Assembly: GCF_007004665.1 (NCBI RefSeq)
Contig: NZ_ML660052.1
Location: 62,001 to 126,000, forward strand
Length of the DNA: 64,000 nucleotides
Direction: 5' to 3'
From: Denitrobaculum tricleocarpae
GTDB taxonomy: Bacteria; Pseudomonadota; Alphaproteobacteria; Kiloniellales; Kiloniellaceae
Shown: one piece after another, positions 57,744-64,000 of the stretch
Layout of the letters: every line of letters starts with the position of its first letter
How positions within the stretch are numbered: the stretch's first letter is position 1
Program-made: the position numbers and the translations under genes
Notes under the pieces: model-generated
Told to the model about the DNA's origin: nothing
The model's input: the letters and a program-made list of their open reading frames with translations, nothing else
Databases searched by the model: none

Positions 57744-58748
57744 GTGATCAATAAAACAACGGCCTGTGGCCTTGCCATTGGTGCATTACTTTTTTCCGCT
57801 GCGTCTCATGGTCTTTCGGCCTCGGAATTATCTGAAAAACCGGCTGGGTTTGGGCTTCGGCCTTTGACCATGATCGTGCCCTTTGGTGCCGGCGGAGGCT
57901 CCGATCAACTGGCCCGTTCCATGGCGAAAGCCATGGAGGAAGTGGCCGGTCTGAATTTTCAGGTGGTGAATAAGCCCGGCGGCGGTGGAACGGCGGCGAT
58001 TCCTGATTTTATGCTCTCGCCCGCCGATGGCTACACGGTGATGGAGCACATCGACAACGCCATTTCCGCCTACGCGAAAGGCGATATCCGTGAAAACCCG
58101 GCTGAAGACTGGACGCCGCTCTGCATGACGCAGATTACCTTCAGTCAGATCTATATCCGCGGTGACGAGGATCGTTTCACCGACTGGAAGTCTTTCATGG
58201 AGTTTGTAAAAGCCAACCCCGGTCAAGCCTCGATGGCCAACCTGGGCAAGGTCGGTTCGATGGAACTGGTCGTCATGTCGCAATTGCAGAATGCCTTGGG
58301 TGTGAAGGTCAAACAGATCGCTTTCGATAAACCGGCTGAGCGCTATGGCGCCTTGATCGGTGGGCATGTTGACGTATTGTTCGAGCAGCCCGGCGACGTA
58401 CGCAGTTTCCTGGACTCCGGCCAGATGAAGCCGATTCTGACCTTTCTGGATGAACGTCCCGAGGTCTTCGCCGATACGCCAACTCATAAAGAAGTCGGAG
58501 CGGACTTCGAAGCCTTGACCCGCTTCCGCGGATTCTACGTGAAGCGCGACGTGCCGAAGGACCGCACGGAGTTCCTGGCCGCGGCCTGTAAAGCGGGCTT
58601 CGAGACGGAAGGGTTCCAGGCTTTCAACGAAAAGAAGTTCATGAACCTGATCAACAGCTATCGCGATACTGAAGGATCCGTAAAGCTGATCAATGACGCC
58701 GTGCAGACCTATCGTGCCGTCTACAAGGAACTGGGGATCGGAAAGTAA
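57744..58748 (+). CDS. tctC: Tripartite tricarboxylate transporter binding protein TctC
   Basis: Periplasmic binding protein (Bug/TctC type), 334 aa. Signal peptide (TTACGLAIGALLFSAASHGLSA), then RPLTMIVPFGAGGGSDQLARSMAKAMEEV, VVNKPGGGGTAAI and GHVDVLFEQPGDV, the family motifs. It brings the substrate to the TctAB permease. Start is GTG after GGGGAGA. With the sau-like genes behind it, the substrate is most likely sulfoacetate or a related sulfonate rather than a tricarboxylate. Confidence 0.93.
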   Translation: MINKTTACGLAIGALLFSAASHGLSASELSEKPAGFGLRPLTMIVPFGAGGGSDQLARSMAKAMEEVAGLNFQVVNKPGGGGTAAIPDFMLSPADGYTVMEHIDNAISAYAKGDIRENPAEDWTPLCMTQITFSQIYIRGDEDRFTDWKSFMEFVKANPGQASMANLGKVGSMELVVMSQLQNALGVKVKQIAFDKPAERYGALIGGHVDVLFEQPGDVRSFLDSGQMKPILTFLDERPEVFADTPTHKEVGADFEALTRFRGFYVKRDVPKDRTEFLAAACKAGFETEGFQAFNEKKFMNLINSYRDTEGSVKLINDAVQTYRAVYKELGIGK

Positions 58749-58751
58749 CTC

Positions 58752-58777
58752 TCGCCGCTGCCGCTTAGTTGCGGCGA
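58752..58777 (+). terminator. Hairpin between tctC and tctB
   Basis: TCGCCGC/GCGGCGA, 7 bp stem with a 12 nt loop directly after the tctC stop. No T run. A processing or attenuation site that raises the binding protein over the permease is plausible. Confidence 0.5.
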
Positions 58778-58938
58778 AGACAAGAACCAAGTCGCCTTTC
58801 GCCGGGAAATGTCATGCCGGGAAGTTAGCTTAAGGCTTCTCCTGGCGGAGGGAGACTTGTGTGGCCTCTACTACCTCATGGCTGACTCATGTTCACGTTC
58901 TCTGAACAGCCAGTCTTTCCCCGACAAGCGATACAGAG

Positions 58939-59556
58939 ATGAGGGAAGTTGTGTCCTCTTCCGATCACAGACCTGATGGTCAGACCCTGACCGTTTCGAT
59001 CAGCCCGCTTTTTTCAACCCCTGTGCTGGAGTGGTTGTTTTGGCTGGTGCTTGCCGGGATGGTATACGCGCTGACCGATAACTTTGATGAGCCGATTGCC
59101 GAATACCAGTTTGGGGCGTCGGGTTGGCCGCGTGTTCTCTGTGCAGCCCTGGCATTTGGTGCGACCGCACAATTGCTCTACAAACTCACCCGCCGACGCG
59201 CTGAGCGAGAAAAACCGGCTGATCCGTCTTCCGGTCAGGAGAGCAAACCGGCGCATTCAGGTTTAACGCTGGGTGCAAAGCTCCAACGCGCCGGGGTTTT
59301 TCTGGTGCCCTTCCTCTATCTCTACGTGATGCCGGAAATCGGCTTCTATGTCGCGACGCCCTTCTTCATTCTCGCCATCCTGCTGCTGTTGGAGGTGCGC
59401 AGCATTAAAGCGCTGATCAGCGTGACTGCCGTCGTCCACGGGCTCGTGCTGCTGATCTTCACGCGCTTTTTCTATGTCGCTCTGCCAGTTGGACGTGTCG
59501 AGGGTTTTTACGACCTCAACAACTGGATAATCGCGTTTGTCCGGACCGGAATGTGA
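58939..59556 (+). CDS. tctB: Tripartite tricarboxylate transporter small membrane subunit TctB
   Basis: A 205 aa membrane protein with four predicted segments: VLEWLFWLVLAGMVYALTD, VLCAALAFGATAQLLYKL, GVFLVPFLYLYVMPEIGFYVATPFFILAILLLLEV and ALISVTAVVHGLVLLIFTRFFYVALPVG. This is the usual TctB plan. It ends one base before the GTG/ATG region of tctA, so the two are coupled. A polar loop (RRRAEREKPADPSSGQESK) lies between segments 2 and 3. Confidence 0.9.
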   Translation: MREVVSSSDHRPDGQTLTVSISPLFSTPVLEWLFWLVLAGMVYALTDNFDEPIAEYQFGASGWPRVLCAALAFGATAQLLYKLTRRRAEREKPADPSSGQESKPAHSGLTLGAKLQRAGVFLVPFLYLYVMPEIGFYVATPFFILAILLLLEVRSIKALISVTAVVHGLVLLIFTRFFYVALPVGRVEGFYDLNNWIIAFVRTGM

Positions 59557-59565
59557 GTGGGTGTC

Positions 59566-61089
59566 ATGATTGAGTTTTTGAATGGCACCCTCACACTCTT
59601 CGGCGACCCGACAGCGGTCATGATTTTTGGTTTCGGCTTGATCGGCGGCATGCTGTTCGGCGCGATACCGGGCGTGAATATGCTCACCCTTGGCGCGGTT
59701 CTGCTGCCCTTTACCATCAACATGGACCCTAATCATGCTGTGATGCTGTTCTCCGTCATCTATTGCGCGGGTGTTTTCGGCGGCGCCATCACGGCGATTC
59801 TTTTCAACATTCCCGGTGCGCCCGAGAATGCGCCCACCTGCTTCGACGGCTACCCCATGACTGTTCAGGGCAAGTCGGGCAAAGCCATCGGCGCGGCTGT
59901 CTCCTGCTCCGCAATCGGCGGTGTCGCGTCGGCCATTATCATGATGGCGGCGACACCCTTGATCGCAGGCTGGGCAGTGCGCGCCTTCGGGCCGCAGGAG
60001 ATTTTTGCCCTGATCTTTTTCGGTCTGGCGGTGTCCGCTTCGGTCGGGGCGGAAACCCTCTGGAAGGGCTGGCTCTCGGTGTTTGCGGGTTTGCTGATCG
60101 CGACTATTGGCACCGATCCTGTGGGCGGCGTGCCGCGCTTTAACGGCGGCTCTGTCATGGGCTTTGAATTTTCCTCCTACTACCTCTCGGCCGGCATTCA
60201 CTTCATTCCTATGATCCTGGGCTTCTTCGCCGTATCGGAAGTCTTCGTCCAGGCCATGAGCATTGCCGAGGGAAAACGCAAGCGTCCGAAGGCAAGCCTG
60301 GAATTCCCGTCCCTCGTCGAATTCTGGTCGGTCCGCTTTACCATGCTGCGCTCCATGTTCCTGGGTTTCTTCGCCGGGATCCTTCCCGGCATCGGCGCGA
60401 CACTGGCGGCCTTTCTCGGATACAGCCAGGCGGTCCGCTGGTCGAAAACGCCGGAGCGTTTCGGCAAGGGCGAACTGGCGGGCGTGGTCGCCTCCGAGAC
60501 CGCGAACAATTCGGCGACCGGCGCAGCCATGATCCCGCTGCTGGCGCTCGGTCTTCCCGGCGGTGCGCTGACCGCGATGATCATGGGTATATTCCAGATT
60601 CACGGCATGGAGCCCGGGCCGCTTATTTTCATCAACTCCTCCGATCTGGTCTGGGTGACCTTTGCGGCCATGTTCTGGGCCAATCTCTTCATCGTTTTTC
60701 TCGGCTGGCTGCAGACCAAGACGGTCGTGCACATTCTGAACGTGCCGTTCCGTTGGCTGGCACCGGGCATCCTGCTGCTCGCCACCATCGGTGCGTTTGC
60801 GCTGCGTAATCTGACGATCGATGTCTGGGTGATGTTCCTGGCCGGCGCGATCGGGTTCTTCCTGCGCCGCACCGGATATTCGGCGGCCGGGATCGTACTC
60901 GGACTGATCCTCGGCAAGCTCGGGGAATCCGCCTTCGCCAAGTCCATGCAGCTGATGGATTACGACGTCTTCGGTTTCTTCTCACGCCCGATCGCGGCGG
61001 TTCTCCTGATCGCCGCTGTGCTCACGGTCGCCAGCAGCATCTGGAACGAGATTCGCGGACGTGAACTGCAAAAGGCGCTCATCGACTGA
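59566..61089 (+). CDS. tctA: Tripartite tricarboxylate transporter large membrane subunit TctA
   Basis: A 507 aa permease with 10-12 segments. Typical TctA parts: GMLFGAIPGVNMLTLGAVLLPFT, GAPENAPTCFDGYPMTVQGKSGKAIGAAVSCSAIGG, GFFAGILPGIGATLAAFLGYSQAVRWSK and the ETANNSATGAAMIPLLALGLPGG signature. The ATG at 59566 is preferred; a GTG at 59557 is possible. Together with TctB and TctC it forms a secondary, cation-driven importer. Confidence 0.93.
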   Translation: MIEFLNGTLTLFGDPTAVMIFGFGLIGGMLFGAIPGVNMLTLGAVLLPFTINMDPNHAVMLFSVIYCAGVFGGAITAILFNIPGAPENAPTCFDGYPMTVQGKSGKAIGAAVSCSAIGGVASAIIMMAATPLIAGWAVRAFGPQEIFALIFFGLAVSASVGAETLWKGWLSVFAGLLIATIGTDPVGGVPRFNGGSVMGFEFSSYYLSAGIHFIPMILGFFAVSEVFVQAMSIAEGKRKRPKASLEFPSLVEFWSVRFTMLRSMFLGFFAGILPGIGATLAAFLGYSQAVRWSKTPERFGKGELAGVVASETANNSATGAAMIPLLALGLPGGALTAMIMGIFQIHGMEPGPLIFINSSDLVWVTFAAMFWANLFIVFLGWLQTKTVVHILNVPFRWLAPGILLLATIGAFALRNLTIDVWVMFLAGAIGFFLRRTGYSAAGIVLGLILGKLGESAFAKSMQLMDYDVFGFFSRPIAAVLLIAAVLTVASSIWNEIRGRELQKALID

Positions 61090-61166
61090 GCCTTATGAAA
61101 GAAATGCGCAGGCAACAGAGACCAATGCCCTGCGAGACACTATTGCAAGACAAGGAAGGAACAATC

Positions 61167-62597
61167 ATGTCTGCCAAGGTAACAGCGCTTGAACCCGCAG
61201 CCGGATCTGCGGAGCTGGCGGTCGCGGACCTGATGCGGCGGGCCCACGCCGCCATGGACGCTTACGAGAACCATGATCAGGGCCGCGTTGACGAGGCCGT
61301 GACGGCTCTTGCATGGTCGATCTATAAGCCGGAAAACGCAAAACTGCTGGCGGAACTCGCGGTCGAGGACACCGGCCTTGGCAACGTTGACTCCAAGATC
61401 ATCAAAAACACCCGGAAAACCTTCGGCGCGCTGCGCGACCTGCTGCGGGCAAAAACGGTCGGTGTCATCGAGGAAGACCCGGCGAAGGGCATGGTGAAGT
61501 ACGGCAAGCCGGTCGGCGTGGTGGGCGCTGTCTGCCCTTCGACCAATCCCGCAGCGACGCCGGTGAACAAAGCCATGATGGCACTCAAGGGCGGCAACGC
61601 AGTCGTCATTGCACCGTCGCCCGCGGGTTACGGCACGACTGCGAGAACCGTCGAACTGATGCGCGCCGAATTGAAGAAGTGCAATCATCCGGAGGATCTG
61701 GTTCAGATCCTGCCCGCACCTGTGACCAAGGAGATGACCCAGGCCCTGATCAACAGCTGCGACCTTGCGGTGGTGACCGGGTCTCAGAACAACGTCAAGC
61801 GGGCCATGACCTCCGGCACGGTGGCCATCGGTGTCGGCGCGGGCAATGTGCCGGTAATCATCGACGACACTGCCGATCTGGATGACGCGGCGGAAAAAAT
61901 CACCGCCTCGAAGATTTTCGACAATGCTACCTCTTGCTCGTCGGAGAACTCGGTGGTCATTCTCGATGCCGTGTACGACCAGGCACTGGACGCCTTGAAA
62001 CGCGCCGGCGGTCATCTCTGCGATGCCGGCGAGAAATCCAAGGTCCTGGACGGCCTCTGGCAGAATGGCCATCTGAACCGGCATGTGATTGCCAAGGACA
62101 TGAACGTCTTTGCGGAGGTGATTGGTCTGTCCGCCGCGGCAGCGACGGCCAAGTTCGCCATGGTGGAAGATGACCGGCCAGGCCCTGACCGGCCGCTCTC
62201 CGACGAAAAGCTTGCGTTGGTCCTGACGGTTTATCGCGCGCGCGATTTTGCCGATGCCAAACGGATCACGAACGCCATTCTCGAGGTAAAGGGCAAGGGA
62301 CACTCCGTCGGGATTCATACAGCGAATCCCACGCATGCCCGCGAACTTGCCGAAGAAACAGACGTGGTTCGGGTGCTGGTCAATCAGGCCCATACCTTCG
62401 GCAATGGCGGCAGCTTCAACAACACGCTGCCGTTCACGCTCTCCATGGGCGGCGGAACCTGGGCGGGCAACAGCATCAGCGAGAACCTGAACTACCGCCA
62501 TTTTATCAACATCACCCATCTGGTCACGACGATCGCCGAAGACAAACCCTCCGAAGAAGCTCTGTTCGGCGGCTACTGGTCGAAGTACGGCAAGTGA
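61167..62597 (+). CDS. sauS: CoA-acylating sulfoacetaldehyde dehydrogenase (SauS-like)
   Basis: A 476 aa acylating aldehyde dehydrogenase. The catalytic Cys is in FDNATSCSSENSVV and the NAD fold in GKPVGVVGAVCPSTNPAATPVNKAMMALKGGNAVV. It would reduce sulfoacetyl-CoA to sulfoacetaldehyde with NAD(P)H, in the cytosol. Related enzymes act on acetaldehyde or succinate semialdehyde, so the name rests on the motif pattern and on the tct and CoA-ligase neighbours. The ATG at 61167 has a good AAGGAAGGA site; a longer frame upstream is unlikely. Confidence 0.85.
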   Translation: MSAKVTALEPAAGSAELAVADLMRRAHAAMDAYENHDQGRVDEAVTALAWSIYKPENAKLLAELAVEDTGLGNVDSKIIKNTRKTFGALRDLLRAKTVGVIEEDPAKGMVKYGKPVGVVGAVCPSTNPAATPVNKAMMALKGGNAVVIAPSPAGYGTTARTVELMRAELKKCNHPEDLVQILPAPVTKEMTQALINSCDLAVVTGSQNNVKRAMTSGTVAIGVGAGNVPVIIDDTADLDDAAEKITASKIFDNATSCSSENSVVILDAVYDQALDALKRAGGHLCDAGEKSKVLDGLWQNGHLNRHVIAKDMNVFAEVIGLSAAAATAKFAMVEDDRPGPDRPLSDEKLALVLTVYRARDFADAKRITNAILEVKGKGHSVGIHTANPTHARELAEETDVVRVLVNQAHTFGNGGSFNNTLPFTLSMGGGTWAGNSISENLNYRHFINITHLVTTIAEDKPSEEALFGGYWSKYGK

Positions 62598-62621
62598 TCT
62601 CTTGTTGGAGGGACGGGTTTC

Positions 62622-63755
62622 ATGAATTTTGAAGAATACCGGGCAAAGCCGCTGCTCGCAAAGAGCGGCATTGCGGTTCCGGAAAGTGCGCTGGTCCGGG
62701 ATGCCGACGCGGCGCGGGCAGCGGCCGAGAAAATCGGAAGATGCGTGGTCAAGGCCCAGGTGCCGACCGGCAAACGCGGCAAGGCGGGTGGCATCAAGCT
62801 GGCCGCGACGCCCGAGGAAGCGAAATTCCATGCCCAGGCGATCCTGGGTATGGAGATTGACGGCTACCGGGTCGAGAAGCTCTTGGTCGAGGCCCAGGTT
62901 CCAATTTCCCGGGAACTCTATGCGGCGGTTCTGAACGACGCAGGTTCCAGGAATCCGATGATCCTCTTTTCTATGATGGGCGGCATGGATGTGGAGGAGG
63001 TCGCAGAAACCGACCCGGAGGCCATGCGGAAGATCCCCGTCGATATCAGGAGAGGATTCGATCTCGCAATGGCACGGCATGCGCTTGAGGGCTGTGGCCT
63101 TGCGGAGATGGAAGGCGCGGTCGCGGAGGTGCTCGTCCAGCTGTATCAGGCTTATCGCGGCTACGATGCGGAACTGCTGGAAATCAACCCGCTGGTACTG
63201 ACGAACGACAAGCGGGTGATCGCCCTGGACTGCAAGTTGACGATCGACGATTCCGCCGCTCCGCGCCAGGCCGAGCTTGCGGAGCAGGCGGCGCCGGAGC
63301 TTATGACGGCGCTGGAGGCCAAAGCCCAGCAGGCCGGCCTGAAATACATCGCGCTTGGTGGTTCCGTCGGGGTACTCGCGAACGGCGCCGGCCTGACCAT
63401 GACATCCATGGATGCCATCACGCATTACGGCGGTCAGCCGGCGAACTTTCTCGAGATCGGTGGCGAGGCTTACACCAAGGCGAAGATCGCCCTCTCGATC
63501 TTGCTGGAAAACCAGGAAATCAGGAGCCTTCTGGTCAATTTCTGCGGCGCCTTCGCGCGCACGGATGTGATGACGGAGGGGTTGGTGTCGGCCTGGAAGG
63601 AACTGGCACCCGACATCCCGATCTTTTTCACCATTCACGGGACCGGTGAGGAAGAAGCCGTAAAAATCGTGCGCGCGGAGCTGGGACTGGAGCCCTTCGA
63701 TCTTATGGATGACGCGGTCAAAGCCGCGGTCGCGGCAGCAGCGGAGGCGGCGTGA
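62622..63755 (+). CDS. ADP-forming CoA ligase beta subunit (SucC-like; SauC-like)
   Basis: A 377 aa ATP-grasp protein like succinyl-CoA synthetase beta (SucC). It begins MNFEEYRAKPLLAKSGIAVPE, with the family helix at the N-terminus, and has VVKAQVPTGKRGKAGGIKLA, LEINPLVLT and GGSVGVLANGAGLTMTSMDAI. In Bilophila and others, a SucCD-like pair SauCD makes sulfoacetyl-CoA with ATP. Position after sauS and before the alpha subunit gene (overlap of 1 bp) supports that reading. True succinyl-CoA synthetase is usually in the TCA operon, which is absent here. Confidence 0.85.
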   Translation: MNFEEYRAKPLLAKSGIAVPESALVRDADAARAAAEKIGRCVVKAQVPTGKRGKAGGIKLAATPEEAKFHAQAILGMEIDGYRVEKLLVEAQVPISRELYAAVLNDAGSRNPMILFSMMGGMDVEEVAETDPEAMRKIPVDIRRGFDLAMARHALEGCGLAEMEGAVAEVLVQLYQAYRGYDAELLEINPLVLTNDKRVIALDCKLTIDDSAAPRQAELAEQAAPELMTALEAKAQQAGLKYIALGGSVGVLANGAGLTMTSMDAITHYGGQPANFLEIGGEAYTKAKIALSILLENQEIRSLLVNFCGAFARTDVMTEGLVSAWKELAPDIPIFFTIHGTGEEEAVKIVRAELGLEPFDLMDDAVKAAVAAAAEAA

Positions 63756-64000
63756 TGATCGTCAGGAGAGAACACAAAGTCCTGGTCCAGGGGATTACCG
63801 GCAAGCAGGGCACCTTCTGGACCAAAGCCATGCAGGATTATGGCACTTCGGTTGTTGCCGGTGTGAATCCCCGGAAGGCGGGGACCGAGCATCTCGGTGT
63901 TCCCGTTTACGCCTGTGCTGTGGATGCCGCGCGGGATAGCCGGATCGATGTCTCGGTGATGTTCATCCCGCCGATGGCCGCGAAGGCCGCCGCGATCGAC
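63755..64000 (+). CDS. ADP-forming CoA ligase alpha subunit (SucD-like; SauD-like), partial
   Basis: The first 82 residues, MIVRREHKVLVQGITGKQGTFWTK..., show the CoA-binding Rossmann start of SucD (VLVQGITGKQGTFW, VAGVNPRKAG, VMFIPPMAAKAA). The rest lies beyond the right edge. It overlaps the beta-subunit gene stop by 1 bp (TGATG), a normal coupling for the two subunits. The active-site His would be further on and cannot be checked. Confidence 0.88.
   Translation, partial: MIVRREHKVLVQGITGKQGTFWTKAMQDYGTSVVAGVNPRKAGTEHLGVPVYACAVDAARDSRIDVSVMFIPPMAAKAAAID

Noticed and set aside
59263-60732. A 489-codon minus-strand frame opposite tctB and tctA
   Set aside because: Composition is extreme in Arg, Asp, Gly and His. 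The plus strand codes for a typical TctA with its signature motifs.
61140-63638. An 832-codon minus-strand frame opposite sauS and the CoA ligase
   Set aside because: Again antisense to two well-defined genes, with His/Arg/Gly-rich composition typical of shadow translation.
1-64000. CRISPR arrays, rRNA or tRNA genes
   Set aside because: I found no regularly spaced repeats with unique spacers, no rRNA core sequence and no clear TTCRA-type tRNA arm with matching stems in the window.

Overview
The window looks like a chromosomal segment of an alphaproteobacterium. The supporting features are high GC, Rhizobium/Brucella-like polyol genes, a xoxF5-type quinoprotein, tct and sau genes, and an argC. 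A Rhodospirillales-like marine or soil methylotroph is a reasonable guess, but taxonomy is inferred from gene content only.

Layout. 1-7.7 kb (minus strand): a polyol/sugar uptake operon with a SorC regulator, Tat-type binding protein, two permeases, two diverged ATPases and an FGGY kinase that runs off the left edge. 8.1-8.7 kb: an orphan DUF7002-like gene. 9.2-12.6 kb: pqqABCDE, including the 25-residue pqqA and a terminator-like attenuator behind it. 13.1-18 kb: a FIST sensor (NosP-like), a PAS hybrid kinase (NahK/ErcS'-like) and a LuxR-type response regulator, interrupted by a Doc/AbrB toxin-antitoxin pair. 18.4-22.7 kb: a DUF6647-like metalloprotease, a small Cys protein, a SoxYZ-like carrier, a zinc metallohydrolase and a pentapeptide-repeat protein, with a foldback mobile element inserted. 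22.8-27.3 kb: a dapA paralogue with a complex leader, an acyl-CoA ligase, a LysR gene and a quinone reductase. 27.7-31.6 kb: xoxF (lanthanide-type methanol dehydrogenase), xoxG, xoxJ and a CxxxCW protein. 31.6-34.9 kb: a QseBC/YgiW-like two-component island bracketed by diverged repeats. 35-37.7 kb: argC, an ArsR regulator and an Old Yellow Enzyme. 37.8-46.4 kb: quinoprotein-associated accessory genes (SRPBCC/MxaD-like, an ABC-2 exporter with an importer-like binding protein, a YVTN propeller, and a second ABC importer). 46.6-51.8 kb: envelope proteins of unknown function, an ECF sigma/anti-sigma pair and a subtilase carrying 40 consecutive Asp. 52-56.3 kb: a dimethylformamidase-like large subunit and a molybdopterin oxidoreductase. 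56.4-64 kb: a second MITE-like element, a LysR gene, a tctCBA transporter, an acylating sulfoacetaldehyde dehydrogenase (SauS-like) and an ADP-forming CoA ligase pair (SauCD-like), cut by the right edge.

How it fits together. The middle of the window is a PQQ-dependent alcohol oxidation locus: cofactor synthesis (pqq), enzyme (xoxF), electron acceptor (xoxG), maturation (xoxJ), signalling (FIST/kinase/LuxR) and a set of conserved but poorly understood periplasmic accessories. The flanks add polyol uptake, probable formamide degradation and probable sulfoacetate degradation, so the overall theme is use of small organic compounds. The least explained items are the dapA leader, the 31.6-34.9 kb island, the two CTAG-targeted foldback elements next to stop codons, and the poly-Asp subtilase neighbourhood.
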